Below are positions 54,740-63,341 of a stretch of DNA of 64,000 nucleotides, one piece after another. The notes under the pieces are model-generated. The model was given only the letters and a program-made list of their open reading frames with translations. It made no database searches and was not told the origin of the DNA. Within the stretch, counting starts at the first letter, position 1. Each line of letters starts with the position of its first letter. Source of the DNA: DASQUK01 sp963756425 (GTDB taxonomy: Bacteria; Actinomycetota; Acidimicrobiia; Acidimicrobiales; VFJN01); the NCBI GenBank assembly GCA_963756425.1, contig CAVWNW010000014.1, positions 1 to 64,000 on the forward strand. Direction: 5' to 3'. A program made the position numbers and the translations under genes.

Positions 54740-54783
54740 GGAGGACGCCGGGGCGCTCCATTCACCCGCCGGGCACCCGTCCG

Positions 54784-54789
54784 TACTGT
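54784..54789 (+). promoter_or_regulatory. -10 box (leaderless)
   Basis: TACTGT, six bases before ATG 54796. Confidence 0.4.
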
Positions 54790-54795
54790 TGGGCC

Positions 54796-54951
54796 ATGAC
54801 CACGAGCGACGTGATGACCACAGCGGGGGCCATGCGCGTCGGAGCCGCGAGCGACCCCGGTGATGACAGCTCCACGTGGACTGACATCCTGCGGGCGATG
54901 GCCGTGCGCAAGCGCCTCGAGGAATCAGCCCTGGCCGGCGCCGGCCGGTGA
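54796..54951 (+). CDS. Possible small protein, 51 aa
   Basis: An open frame starting MTTSDVMTTAGAMRVGAAS and ending with a basic-acidic helix (DILRAMAVRKRLEESALAGAG). It has no transmembrane segment. A good -10 box sits six bases before the ATG, as for other leaderless genes nearby. I recognise no family. Being short, it may be a chance frame. Confidence 0.35.
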   Translation: MTTSDVMTTAGAMRVGAASDPGDDSSTWTDILRAMAVRKRLEESALAGAGR

Positions 54952-55099
54952 GGCCGCCGGGTTGAAGTAGCGGTCGAGCACGCCGAGCGCAGTTGGCAGC
55001 CATTGATCGCAGCCGGCGCCGGCCGCCTCGACGACATAGGGGAGGAACTCCGCAGCGTCCAGGCCGCCACGGGACCCCAGGTCCAGCAGCTGATCGAGT
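54952..55099. other. Gap with a startless minus-strand frame
   Basis: The minus strand keeps a protein-like frame from about 55115 down to a stop at 54925 (ELDQLLDLGSRGGL..., then CDQWLPTALGVLDRYF). It has no ATG, GTG or TTG near its beginning. It could be a small gene with a rare start or the tail of a broken one. Confidence 0.25.
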
Positions 55100-55819
55100 T
55101 CAGGCGGCGTCGTGGAAGACCAGGCCCAGAGTGTGGCGGCGGCCGCTGCGCACCGTGCTGACGCCGTGGCGCAGCGGGCCGCTGGACCAGCCTCGTTGGG
55201 TCCGCACGGGGCGGTCGCGGGTGGTGAACACCAGCCCGTGGCCCCGGGGGATCGTGCTCGCGGTGGCGCGGGACTGGGCTCGGGGCCGTTGCTCGACGAC
55301 GACGAACTCGCCGCCGGTGTAGGCGTCGCCGGGCCGGTCGAGGCCGATGACGACCTGGAGCGGGAACACCAGGTCGCCGTAGAGGTCGCGGTGCAGCGCG
55401 TTCCAGTCGCCCGGGCCGTAGCACAGCATGAGCGGTGTCGGTCGGGTCTGTCCCGCCTCGTGGCACCGGTCGAGCCAGTCTTCGAGGCGGTCCGGCCACG
55501 GCGCCGGCCGGCCGCGCCGCTCCGCCCATGTCCGTGCGATCGGGAGGAGGTGGGGCCAGAACCGGGCCCGCAGCTCGGCCACCACCTGGGGCAGCGGGTG
55601 GTCGAAGTAGCGGTACTGCCCCTCGCCGAAGCGGTGGCGGGCCATGTCGATGGTCGATCGGAACCGCGCCTCGTCGCCGTAGATGTCGACCAGCGCCTGG
55701 CACTCGCTCACAGTGAGGACCGATCCGGTCGGCGCCACCCCGACGTCGTCGAGGCCGGCACCGATGCCGGCCCAGTGGAGCCGGTCCACCCGATCGGCGA
55801 TGGGCCTCGCGGCGCTCAC
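55100..55819 (-). CDS. 2-oxoglutarate/Fe(II) oxygenase, prolyl-hydroxylase-like
   Basis: A 239-aa double-stranded beta-helix oxygenase. Iron ligands are H and D in LHRDLYGDLVFP and H in LRHGVS, and the 2-oxoglutarate-binding Arg is in RRHTLGLVFHDAA. GTG 55819 overlaps the AlkB gene stop (GTGA). Being co-translated with an AlkB suggests a repair-related role, perhaps on alkylated bases or on protein. Confidence 0.87.
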   Translation of the reverse strand: MSAARPIADRVDRLHWAGIGAGLDDVGVAPTGSVLTVSECQALVDIYGDEARFRSTIDMARHRFGEGQYRYFDHPLPQVVAELRARFWPHLLPIARTWAERRGRPAPWPDRLEDWLDRCHEAGQTRPTPLMLCYGPGDWNALHRDLYGDLVFPLQVVIGLDRPGDAYTGGEFVVVEQRPRAQSRATASTIPRGHGLVFTTRDRPVRTQRGWSSGPLRHGVSTVRSGRRHTLGLVFHDAA

Positions 55820-56598
55820 GACAGTCCGGTCTCGCGCACGGTGATGCTCAGCCGCCCGGGCGGTAGGCCGAGGTCGGGGGGCGCCGTACCCGGGAACACC
55901 TTGGGCACGCCGTGGTAGATGCGGCGATTGGGGCCACCGAACACGAGCAGGTCGCCGGAGCGCATCTCGATGTCGGTGAACGGCCCGGTGCGGCGGTCGA
56001 CACCGGCCAGGCGGAAGGTGCAGGCGTCACCCAGGCTGATGGTGACCACCGGTGCCGCGGACGGCTCCTCACCGTCCTGGTGGAGACCGAGGCGCGCACC
56101 GGGGGTGTACAGGTTCACGATGGCAGCGTCGGGCGCGTAGGCCGCTGCCTCCGGGCCGCGGGTGCCGTAGGCGGCACCGACCGCGTCCCGGGCGAGCTCG
56201 ATGATCTCGCGTGGCAGCGGCTTCACGGGCGCACCGTCGGTGTCGTCGGCGGTCCGGCTGTACGCATACGGCCGCCAGTGCCAGCCGAGGCATACGGACT
56301 GCACGCTCATCAGGTGGCCGGTCGGCACTCGGGGATGGCGCAGCCCCGCGGGCGGCAATGCCCAGCGGCGGAACTCGCCGACGAGGCCCCGTTGGGCGGG
56401 TGGCCCGAGCCACGCCGGGATGTGCACGACGCCCGGCAGCACCTCGCGGCGGGCCCGCTCGACGACGACGTCCACGAGGGGCAGGGCTGGCTGGTGCTGC
56501 GGCCCCGCCTCCGCGGCAGGGGGTGGCAACGTGGTCGGCACGCCGCCCAGGCGGCTGCGCGCCCCACCGCGACGAGTCGTGGGCACGTCGACGTTCAT
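55816..56598 (-). CDS. alkB: AlkB-type 2-oxoglutarate/Fe(II) dioxygenase
   Basis: A 260-aa DNA-repair dioxygenase that removes methyl groups from N1-adenine or N3-cytosine. Evidence: iron HxD in GLHQDGEEPSAAPVV, the later His in RIYHGVPKVFPG, and PYAYSRTADDT. The C-terminal 2-oxoglutarate/Fe motif RxNxTxR appears as RLSITVR, with Ser for Asn. ATG 56598 is the start. It is first in a two-gene leftward unit with the other oxygenase. Confidence 0.9.
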   Translation of the reverse strand: MNVDVPTTRRGGARSRLGGVPTTLPPPAAEAGPQHQPALPLVDVVVERARREVLPGVVHIPAWLGPPAQRGLVGEFRRWALPPAGLRHPRVPTGHLMSVQSVCLGWHWRPYAYSRTADDTDGAPVKPLPREIIELARDAVGAAYGTRGPEAAAYAPDAAIVNLYTPGARLGLHQDGEEPSAAPVVTISLGDACTFRLAGVDRRTGPFTDIEMRSGDLLVFGGPNRRIYHGVPKVFPGTAPPDLGLPPGRLSITVRETGLS

Positions 56599-56647
56599 GC
56601 TTCGTACAACGGGCGGGCGCCTCCGATCGTGAGGTTCGCCCCATCCG

Positions 56648-56824
56648 TCAGTCGATGTGCTCGCCGATCTCGCTGCCCTCCTCGGACAGGCCCTCTTCCT
56701 CCAGCTCGCCCTCCAGCACCTCGCGGTAGGTGATCGGGTCGGGGTTCTCCTCGGCCGCCTCGTTGGCCAGCTCCTCCGCCCGTTCCTCGGCGGACTCCTG
56801 GGACTCGTCGTCGCGGTCGGACAT
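56648..56824 (-). CDS. Small acidic protein, 58 aa
   Basis: A very acidic helical protein (MSDRDDESQESAEERAEELANEA..., ends EEEGLSEEGSEIGEHID) with a good ribosome site GAGGAGG upstream of ATG 56824. Function unknown. It diverges from the membrane protease gene at 56921, leaving 96 bases for both promoters. Confidence 0.55.
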   Translation of the reverse strand: MSDRDDESQESAEERAEELANEAAEENPDPITYREVLEGELEEEGLSEEGSEIGEHID

Positions 56825-56904
56825 GCGCGCCTCCTCGTCGGCCTGCCCCACCACGCGTTCCCCGGCCCCGGCCACCCGAAACGAGGGCGACCCGGCCCGG
56901 CCGC

Positions 56905-56910
56905 TACCGT
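56905..56910 (+). promoter_or_regulatory. -10 box of protease gene
   Basis: TACCGT, ten bases before ATG 56921. Confidence 0.4.
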
Positions 56911-56920
56911 GCCAGGGGCG

Positions 56921-58213
56921 ATGTCCGAATCCGAGCCCGAGTGGGTGCCCGAGCGGCGGCGTCGGTGGGTGGGCGCCGTCGGCGCCGTGGTCATCGTCGG
57001 GTTGCTCGCCGCCTCGGTCGCCGCCGCCTGGGCTTCCGTGGACGAGGCGGACACCGACCCGCTGGCGGCTCCCCCCGCCGATGATGCCGCCCGGACGGGC
57101 GGCGGGCGCACCGGCGATGGGCCCAGCGCCGGCGACGCACCGCCGGCCAGCGCCGCCGAGCTGCGCGCCGCCGTCGACGAGATAAGCGCCGTCGTGGAGG
57201 CCGAGCGCGGTCTGGCGTTCACCGAGCCGGTGGATGTCGAGCTCGCGGGAGAGGGGGAGTTCCAGCGCCGGCTCCTCGACGACTTCGACGAGGGGGTCGA
57301 CGACCTGCGGAACACGGAGGTGCTGCTGAAGGCCTTCGGGCTGGTCGAGGCCGATGTCGACCTCGTGGAGGCCATGCGCACCCTGCTCGGCGCCGGCGTT
57401 GTCGGCTTCTACGATCCGGAGACCGATGAGCTGGTGGTCCGCGGGACGGCGCTCACGCCGTACGTCCGCACCACCATCGCCCACGAGCTCACCCACGCCC
57501 TCGATGACCAGCGATTCGACCTCGATCGGCCCGAGTACGACGACGCCGACGACGAGATCGACTTCGGGTTCAGCGCCCTCGTCGAGGGCAACGCGCGCCG
57601 GGTCGAGGATGCCTACCGGGCGGGTCTCAGCGACGAGGAACGGCTCGACGCCGCCGCGGAGGAACTGTCGCTGGGGGGCGGCCTCGACCTCGGCGACGTG
57701 CCGCTGGTGTTGGTCGACCTGATCAGCGCGCCCTACGGCCTGGGCCACGACTTCGTCGTCCAGCTGCTCGACGACGGCGGCCAGGAGGCCCTCGACGCGG
57801 CGTTCGACGCGCCGCCGCGCACCAGCGAGCAGGTGATCGACCCCGCAGCCTACGAAGCCAGGCATGGTGCCATCGACGTGGCGGTACCCGCCGTCCCCGG
57901 CCAGGTCGTCGACCACGGCACGGCCGGGCAGTTCCTGATCCAGGTCGTCCTGGCGGATGCGGTCGGCGAGGACCGGGCCCGCGCCGCGGCGTCCGGGTGG
58001 GGCGGCGACTCGGTGGTGGCGTGGCGTGACGGTCAACGCCCGTGCGCCACCCTGGCAGCCGTCGGTGACGACCCCGGCGAGACGGCGGAGTTGCGTGGCG
58101 CGTTCGACGAGTGGGCGGCCAGCGGCGGCCTCACCGGCGGTGCAACCGGGCCCGACGTCACGGTGGCGCCGAACGGCGACGGTCCGGTCACCATCGAGGC
58201 CTGCGGGGGCTGA
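56921..58213 (+). CDS. Membrane-anchored HExxH metalloprotease
   Basis: A 430-aa protein. Residues 18-42 form one membrane helix (WVGAVGAVVIVGLLAASVAAAW), followed by a Pro/Gly/Ala linker, then a globular domain outside. The zinc motif is AHELTHALDDQ (about 187-197), and a third ligand is likely in LVEGNARRVED. GFYDPETDELVVRG before the motif is a typical beta hairpin. ATG 56921 lies just after a -10 box. The substrate is unknown. Single gene. Confidence 0.85.
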   Translation: MSESEPEWVPERRRRWVGAVGAVVIVGLLAASVAAAWASVDEADTDPLAAPPADDAARTGGGRTGDGPSAGDAPPASAAELRAAVDEISAVVEAERGLAFTEPVDVELAGEGEFQRRLLDDFDEGVDDLRNTEVLLKAFGLVEADVDLVEAMRTLLGAGVVGFYDPETDELVVRGTALTPYVRTTIAHELTHALDDQRFDLDRPEYDDADDEIDFGFSALVEGNARRVEDAYRAGLSDEERLDAAAEELSLGGGLDLGDVPLVLVDLISAPYGLGHDFVVQLLDDGGQEALDAAFDAPPRTSEQVIDPAAYEARHGAIDVAVPAVPGQVVDHGTAGQFLIQVVLADAVGEDRARAAASGWGGDSVVAWRDGQRPCATLAAVGDDPGETAELRGAFDEWAASGGLTGGATGPDVTVAPNGDGPVTIEACGG

Positions 58214-58231
58214 GGCGCCGCCCGCGATCGG

Positions 58232-58714
58232 TCAGGCGCCCCGGTCCAGGTCGAGGGCCAGGTCGACGGCGTCGGCGGCAGTACGGGCTGGCACCGTGCC
58301 GGCCACGTCCCAACCCTCGCCGAGGACGATGACCGGCGTGCCCGCGAGTAGGGCGAATGCGACCTCGGACAGCGTGCCGTAGGCGCCCGGAAGGGCGATG
58401 ACGGCGGCGGCGTCCATCACCACGAGAGCGTTGCGGGCCTCGCCCACCCCGGTCGGCACCGCGACGGTGACGTAGGGGTTGGCGTCCGCGCGGGTGGTGC
58501 CGGGAAGGATGCCGATCGTCGAGCCGCCGGCCAGCACCGCGCCCCGGCAGGCCGCCTCGGCCACGCCCGCGCGGCCGCCGGTGACGACGATGCAGTCCCG
58601 CTGCGCGAGCAGGCGCCCCACCTCCTCGGCGAGGGTGAGCACCGACTCGTCGGCTTCGGTGCCGCCGACCACCGACACGTAGCGCGGCCGCGAGGCGAGT
58701 CCCGGCATCCCCAT
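58232..58714 (-). CDS. SLOG-fold nucleotide-binding protein, TIGR00725/LOG-like
   Basis: A 160-aa Rossmann-like protein of the DprA/LOG clan: VSVVGG near residue 13, TGGRAGVAEAACRGA and IALPGAYGTLSEVAFAL. The last is similar to the PGGxGTxxE loop of phosphoribohydrolase LOG proteins, but with Ala-Tyr in place of Gly-x. Some members cut cytokinin-type nucleotides; most are uncharacterised. ATG 58714 lies six bases after a GATAAT box on the minus strand (58721-58726). Confidence 0.85.
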   Translation of the reverse strand: MGMPGLASRPRYVSVVGGTEADESVLTLAEEVGRLLAQRDCIVVTGGRAGVAEAACRGAVLAGGSTIGILPGTTRADANPYVTVAVPTGVGEARNALVVMDAAAVIALPGAYGTLSEVAFALLAGTPVIVLGEGWDVAGTVPARTAADAVDLALDLDRGA

Positions 58715-58720
58715 GGCGGG

Positions 58721-58726
58721 ATTATC
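58721..58726 (-). promoter_or_regulatory. -10 box (leaderless), minus strand
   Basis: GATAAT on the minus strand, six bases before ATG 58714. Confidence 0.45.
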
Positions 58727-58799
58727 GCGTGTCCCGGCGAACGGCCGTCCGGGCGGGCCCGGAGTTCCGCTATGGATGCGGCGGGGTCATCACGGTGGA

Positions 58800-58805
58800 T
58801 ACCGT
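58800..58805 (+). promoter_or_regulatory. -10 box of fumarase gene (leaderless)
   Basis: TACCGT, seven bases before GTG 58813; it supports that start over the GTG at 58795. Confidence 0.45.
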
Positions 58806-58812
58806 CCATCCC

Positions 58813-60207
58813 GTGACAAGCGAAGGCGACGAGTACCGCGTCGAGCGGGACAGCATGGGAGAAGTCCGGGTGCACTCCTCGGCCCACTGGGGCGCGCACA
58901 CACAGCGCGCCGTCGAGAACTTTCCGATCTCGGGGGTGCCGCTGGAGCCGTCGCTCATATCGGCGTTGGCCCGCATCAAGGGCGCCGCGGCCCAGGCCAA
59001 TGCGCGGCTCGGCGTCATCGAGCAGGACACGGCCGACGCCATCAGCGCCGCCGCCGCCGAGGTGGCCGACGGCCGCTGGGACGACCACTTCCCCATCGAC
59101 GTGTTCCAGACCGGTTCCGGCACCAGCTCCAACATGAACGTCAACGAGGTCCTCGCCCGGCTGGCCTCGCAGCGGCTGGGGCGCCCGGTGCATCCCAACG
59201 ACGACGTCAACGCGTCGCAGTCGTCGAACGACGTGTTCCCGTCGGCAATCCATGTGGCGGCTGCCCACCAGACCCAGACGGTGCTGCTCCCGGCGCTGGA
59301 GTACCTGGGCCTAGCGCTGCGGGCCAAGGCCCATTCGTTCGCCGAGGTGGTGAAGGCCGGGCGCACCCACCTCATGGATGCCACGCCGGTCACCCTCGGC
59401 CAGGAGTTCGGCGGTTACGCAGCGCAGGTCGCACACGCGGCGGGGCGCATCAAGGAGACGCTGGGTGGCGTCGGCGAGCTGCCGCTCGGCGGGACGGCCG
59501 TCGGCACCGGCATCAACTGCCCGCCGGGTTTCGCCGCCGACGTGATCGACCAGCTGGCGGGCGACCTCGAGCTGCCGCTCGTCGAGGCCGCCGACCACTT
59601 CGCCGTGCATGGCGCCCGCGACGCCCTGGTGGCGCTGTCGGCCAGCCTCCGGGGGCTGGCCGTGGCCCTGCTCAAGATCGGCAACGACATCCGCTGGATG
59701 GCATCCGGTCCCCGCACCGGGCTGGCCGAGATCCGGCTGCCCGACCTGCAGCCGGGGTCGTCGATCATGCCGGGCAAGGTCAACCCGGTGCTGGTGGAGG
59801 CCCTCACCCAGGTATCGGCCCAGGTGATCGGCAACGACGCCGCAGTCGCCTTCGCCGGGTCGCAGGGCAACTTCGAGCTGAACGTCTACATGCCGGTGAT
59901 GTCCCGCAACCTGCTCGAGTCGATCCGCCTGTTGGGCAACGTGACCCAGCTGTTCGCCGATCGCTGCGTGGCCGGGATCGAGGCCGACGTCGAGCGCTGC
60001 CGCGCGTACGCGGAGTCGAGCCCGTCGCTCGGGGCCTCGCTCAATCCCTACATCGGGTACGACGCGGCCGGCGTCATCGTCAAGGAGAGCATCGCCACCG
60101 GGCGCAGCGTGCGCGAGCTCGTCCTCGAGAAGGGCCTGCTCACCGAGGAGCAAGTGGACGTCGCCCTCGATGTCCTCGGCATGACCAAGGGCGGGGTCCG
60201 CAAGTAG
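58813..60207 (+). CDS. fumC: Class II fumarate hydratase
   Basis: A 464-aa TCA-cycle enzyme, fumarate to malate, active as a tetramer in the cytosol. Conserved: QTGSGTSSNMNVNEV, HPNDDVNASQSSND, GRTHLMDATPVTLGQE and the superfamily signature GSSIMPGKVNP near 315. The chosen start GTG 58813 (VTSEGDEYRVERDSMG) lies seven bases after a -10 box. Length and order match FumC. Argininosuccinate lyase and aspartase are less likely given these motifs. Confidence 0.95.
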   Translation: MTSEGDEYRVERDSMGEVRVHSSAHWGAHTQRAVENFPISGVPLEPSLISALARIKGAAAQANARLGVIEQDTADAISAAAAEVADGRWDDHFPIDVFQTGSGTSSNMNVNEVLARLASQRLGRPVHPNDDVNASQSSNDVFPSAIHVAAAHQTQTVLLPALEYLGLALRAKAHSFAEVVKAGRTHLMDATPVTLGQEFGGYAAQVAHAAGRIKETLGGVGELPLGGTAVGTGINCPPGFAADVIDQLAGDLELPLVEAADHFAVHGARDALVALSASLRGLAVALLKIGNDIRWMASGPRTGLAEIRLPDLQPGSSIMPGKVNPVLVEALTQVSAQVIGNDAAVAFAGSQGNFELNVYMPVMSRNLLESIRLLGNVTQLFADRCVAGIEADVERCRAYAESSPSLGASLNPYIGYDAAGVIVKESIATGRSVRELVLEKGLLTEEQVDVALDVLGMTKGGVRK

Positions 60208-60224
60208 CGGATGCCGCTGGCCGC

Positions 60225-60716
60225 TCAGCCGCCGAGCGCCGGCGAGCCGGGGTAGGGCTTGGGATCGGCGGGCCCGGGAATGTTGGGGCGCGTCCAGCTC
60301 ATGGCCTTGGCAAGCTCGGACACGGCGTCCCGCCACTCCGGCGGGTCCCAGCCCTCGGCGAGGGCGGCCACCGAACGGTCCTGGCGCAGGTGTACGAAGG
60401 CGGGCAGCTCGTTGACGCCGATCGCCTTGACGAGATCGCGATCCGGGTCGGCGAAGGTCAGCATCCGCTGCGCCCAGGGCCCGAGGAACTCGTGGGCGTC
60501 GTCCTCGTTGGCGGTCACCACGAACGCGATGCGGCAGTCGGCCCCCCGGAAGTCCTCCAGGATGCGGCCGGCCGTCTCCAGCAGCCACGCGCTCTCGTAG
60601 GTGTATGGATCGAGGATCACCGCCGCCAGGTGGAACGTGGTCAACCAGGCGTCCAGGCTCCGAGGCTCGCCGCCGAGCGGCGCGAGCCGTAGGTCACCAG
60701 GGGGGTCGGTCGCCAC
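60225..60716 (-). CDS. Thioredoxin-fold protein without CxxC
   Basis: A 163-aa protein: LTTFHLAAVILDPYTYESAWLL, then CRIAFVVTANEDDAHEF, FADPDRDLVKAIGVNELPAFVHLRQD. The order of strands and the cis-Pro-like NELPAF suggest a thioredoxin fold. The position of CxxC holds DPYTYES, so it has no dithiol. GTG 60716 is eight bases after a minus-strand -10 box. Converges with fumC and diverges from the next gene. Confidence 0.7.
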   Translation of the reverse strand: MATDPPGDLRLAPLGGEPRSLDAWLTTFHLAAVILDPYTYESAWLLETAGRILEDFRGADCRIAFVVTANEDDAHEFLGPWAQRMLTFADPDRDLVKAIGVNELPAFVHLRQDRSVAALAEGWDPPEWRDAVSELAKAMSWTRPNIPGPADPKPYPGSPALGG

Positions 60717-60724
60717 GGCCCGAG

Positions 60725-60730
60725 ACGGTA
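60725..60730 (-). promoter_or_regulatory. -10 box (leaderless), minus strand
   Basis: TACCGT on the minus strand, eight bases before GTG 60716. Confidence 0.45.
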
Positions 60731-60763
60731 GCAAGCTGCGGTTTCCGGGAGCAGATTCGGGGC

Positions 60764-60769
60764 TACGGT
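60764..60769 (+). promoter_or_regulatory. -10 box (leaderless)
   Basis: TACGGT, seven bases before GTG 60777. Confidence 0.45.
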
Positions 60770-60776
60770 CCCACCG

Positions 60777-61493
60777 GTGCACCCGATCGAGCGGCTGCGG
60801 GCTGTGGCGCGAGCGCGAGACGTCGAGCAGACGCTGCTGGCCAGCGAGGCGGCGTCGGTTCTCGGGTCCCTCGCGTTCGACCCGATGAGCCTGCTCACAT
60901 CGTGTCGCCGGCTGATCGACCGGCACCCCGCGGCCGGGGCGCTGTGGTGGGCGTGTGCCCGGCTGCTGGCCGCCGACGACGCCCGGGCGGAGGCGCGCAG
61001 GATCGCCCTCGATCTCGACGACGATCCCGCCCGGATCGACCTGAGCCTGGAGCTGCCCGATGGCGCGATCGTCACCGTCGTCCCCGATGCGGCCGGCGGC
61101 TCGGACCTCGCCGCCGACCTGGCGGGCATGCGCGACGACCTCGATGTCGTCGTGTTCGACGGCGGCGCGTCCGCACGGGGCCCCGCCGATGGGATCCTGC
61201 TCGTCGAGACGGGTGCCGCCGGCCGGGGCCGATTCCTCGGCGCCGCCGGCGCGGGCGAGGCGCTGGCCGAGGCCCGGCAGGCGAGGGCGGAGGTGTGGCT
61301 GCTGGTGGCCGTTGGCCGGCGCCTGCCGGGGCCGCTGTTCGACGCCCTGGTGACGCGAGCCGGCACGGCGGCAGGGGAGGTCCTGCCGATCGACGGGGTC
61401 GACCGCATCGTCGAGCCGCGCCAGGTGCCGTGCCCGTGCCCGCCGGAGCTGCTGCGCCAGCCCGGGGGCGGCGGTTCCGGCGTTCGGATGTGA
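60777..61493 (+). CDS. Conserved-looking hypothetical protein
   Basis: A 238-aa soluble protein, Ala/Arg/Asp-rich. It has an initial helical part (ERLRAVARARDVEQTLLASEAA) and an alternating alpha/beta middle (IVTVVPDAAGG, DVVVFDGGASARGPADGILLVETG, VWLLVAVGRRLPG). The end is Pro/Cys/Gly-rich (VPCPCPPELL). I do not recognise the family. GTG 60777 sits just after a -10 box. The window-like alternation suggests a Rossmann-type core. Confidence 0.65.
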   Translation: MHPIERLRAVARARDVEQTLLASEAASVLGSLAFDPMSLLTSCRRLIDRHPAAGALWWACARLLAADDARAEARRIALDLDDDPARIDLSLELPDGAIVTVVPDAAGGSDLAADLAGMRDDLDVVVFDGGASARGPADGILLVETGAAGRGRFLGAAGAGEALAEARQARAEVWLLVAVGRRLPGPLFDALVTRAGTAAGEVLPIDGVDRIVEPRQVPCPCPPELLRQPGGGGSGVRM

Positions 61494-61552
61494 CGGTTTC
61501 CGGCGTTTTCGGACGCCGGTTCGAGGTCCAGGGACGCGACCTCAGGACCTGA

Positions 61553-61558
61553 CAGAAT
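61553..61558 (+). promoter_or_regulatory. -10 box (leaderless)
   Basis: CAGAAT, eight bases before ATG 61567. Confidence 0.35.
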
Positions 61559-61566
61559 CCCGGGCC

Positions 61567-62025
61567 ATGAAGCGTCGCGACCTGATCCACATGTCCCACG
61601 ACGAGGTGGTCGAGTTCCTCCAGGGACGCCACACCATGAACGTCGCGACCATCAACCACGACGGGACGATCCACATGGTGGCCATGTGGTACGGCTTCGT
61701 AGGGCAGGCGCCGGCTTTCTGGACGTTCGCCAAGTCGCAGAAGATCCTCAACATCGAGCGCAACCCCCAGATCACCTGCCTGGTCGAGGCCGGCGACAAG
61801 TACGAGGAGCTGCAGGGCGTCGAGCTGGTGGGGCGGGCGGAGCTGGTGTCCGACCACGACGGCAGGATGACCATCGGGCGCAGCGTGTTCGAGCGCTACC
61901 TCGGGGAGTGGACCGAGGAGGCGCAACCCTTCCTGGAGCGGACCGGTGCCAAGCGGGCCGGCGTGATCGTCCACGTCGATCGGATCGTCTCCTGGGACCA
62001 CCGCAAGCTCGGCGGCCAGTACTGA
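61567..62025 (+). CDS. PPOX / pyridoxamine-5-phosphate-oxidase-fold protein
   Basis: A 152-aa split beta-barrel. Evidence: LQGRHTMNVATINHDGTIHMVAMWYGFV, then FWTFAKSQKILNIERNPQITCLVEAGD, and VELVGRAELVSD. Members bind FMN, F420 or heme and reduce or degrade small molecules. It is too short and lacks the C-terminal signature of true PdxH. ATG 61567 lies after a -10-like CAGAAT. Confidence 0.85.
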   Translation: MKRRDLIHMSHDEVVEFLQGRHTMNVATINHDGTIHMVAMWYGFVGQAPAFWTFAKSQKILNIERNPQITCLVEAGDKYEELQGVELVGRAELVSDHDGRMTIGRSVFERYLGEWTEEAQPFLERTGAKRAGVIVHVDRIVSWDHRKLGGQY

Positions 62026-62057
62026 GCGACGCCAGGGGCCCTCGTGGGCGGGCGCGT

Positions 62058-62063
62058 TAGCGT
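62058..62063 (+). promoter_or_regulatory. -10 box (leaderless)
   Basis: TAGCGT, eight bases before GTG 62072. Confidence 0.4.
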
Positions 62064-62071
62064 CCGCCGCC

Positions 62072-63277
62072 GTGGGAGAGACCAGCGTCGTCGAGCGTTA
62101 CCTGGAGCTCGGGCTGCGGCTCGGCCGCCACGTCGATGGGTTCGTCGACGCCTACTACGGTCCGCCCGAGCTGGCCGCCCGGGCCGAGGCCGAGCCGCTG
62201 CACCCGCCTGCGGAGCTGGCGGCCGACGCCGGCCGCCTGGTCGCCGACCTCGATGCGGGCGACGGTGCCGACCAGGTCGATGCCGGGCGCCGCCGCTGGA
62301 TCCGGGCCCAGGCCGTTGGTCTCCGGACCAGCGCCCGCAAGCTGGCCGGGGCCGACATCGGCTACCTCGACGAGGTCGAGTCGTGCTACGGCGCCCGCCC
62401 CGGGCTCGTCGACGACGACGAGTTCGCGGCCGCACACCGGCGTCTCGACCAGGTGCTGCCCACCGAGGGCGGCGCGCCGCTGCGCGAGCGGTACATCGCC
62501 TGGCGCGAGGCACACGCCGTCCCCGTCGACAAGCTCGAGCCTGCGATCCTGTCTCTGGCGGACGACCTGCGCGAGCGCACCCAACGGCTCTTCGGGCTGC
62601 CGGACGGCGAGCACGTCGAGTGGATCTTCGAGACCGACAAGCCGTGGTCCGGCTTCAACTACTACGAGGGCGGGCTGCGCAGCCGGGTGGCTATCAACCT
62701 CGACCTGCCGGTCCTGTCGCTCACGCTGGGACACCTGGTGGCACACGAGGCCTACCCGGGCCACCACACGGAGCACAGCCGCAAGGAGGTCGGCCTCGTC
62801 CGCCAGCGCCGCTGGCTGGAGGAGACGATCTTCCTCGTCGGCACGCCGCAGTGCACGATGGCCGAGGGCCTGGCCGACCTCGGCGTCGAGGTGGTCATCG
62901 GTCGCCGCCCCGAGCGGGTGGTGGCCGAGCACCTGCGGCCGCTCGGCATCCGCTACGACGCCGACGTGGCTGCGGCGGTGGCCGAGTCGGCGGAGGTGCT
63001 GTCGTGGGTGCGGTCGAACGCGGCCATCCACCTGCACGACGGCGGCTGGCCGGTGGAGGACGTGGTGGCCTACCTCGAGCGTTGGGCGCTGTTGCCCCGC
63101 AACCGGGCCGACAAGGCGGTGTCGTTCCTCACCGATCGGACGTGGCGTGCGTACAGCCACTGCTACACCGAAGGCCTGCGGCTGTGCCGGGCGTACGTGG
63201 CCGACGATCCCGCCCGATTCGGGCGGCTGGTCACCGATCAGCTGCTGCCCGCAGACCTGGCCGGCGCAGCCGCCTAG
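62072..63277 (+). CDS. DUF885-type metallopeptidase
   Basis: A 401-aa mostly helical protein with the zinc motif HEAYPGHHTEH (about 225-235), as in DUF885 peptidases where HExxPGHH is typical. A further acidic residue is in CTMAEGLADLG. FNYYEGGLRSRVAINLDLP before the motif is a beta element of the active site. There is no signal peptide, so it acts in the cytosol. Other DUF885 proteins are about 550 aa; this one is shorter at the N-terminus. GTG 62072 follows a -10 box. Confidence 0.8.
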   Translation: MGETSVVERYLELGLRLGRHVDGFVDAYYGPPELAARAEAEPLHPPAELAADAGRLVADLDAGDGADQVDAGRRRWIRAQAVGLRTSARKLAGADIGYLDEVESCYGARPGLVDDDEFAAAHRRLDQVLPTEGGAPLRERYIAWREAHAVPVDKLEPAILSLADDLRERTQRLFGLPDGEHVEWIFETDKPWSGFNYYEGGLRSRVAINLDLPVLSLTLGHLVAHEAYPGHHTEHSRKEVGLVRQRRWLEETIFLVGTPQCTMAEGLADLGVEVVIGRRPERVVAEHLRPLGIRYDADVAAAVAESAEVLSWVRSNAAIHLHDGGWPVEDVVAYLERWALLPRNRADKAVSFLTDRTWRAYSHCYTEGLRLCRAYVADDPARFGRLVTDQLLPADLAGAAA

Positions 63278-63327
63278 CGTCGGCGCGCCAGGTCGCCCCG
63301 GCCGGACTGGCGCGCGCATCACCGCGT

Positions 63328-63333
63328 TAGGGT
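63328..63333 (+). promoter_or_regulatory. -10 box (leaderless)
   Basis: TAGGGT, eight bases before ATG 63342. Confidence 0.4.
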
Positions 63334-63341
63334 CGGACACG

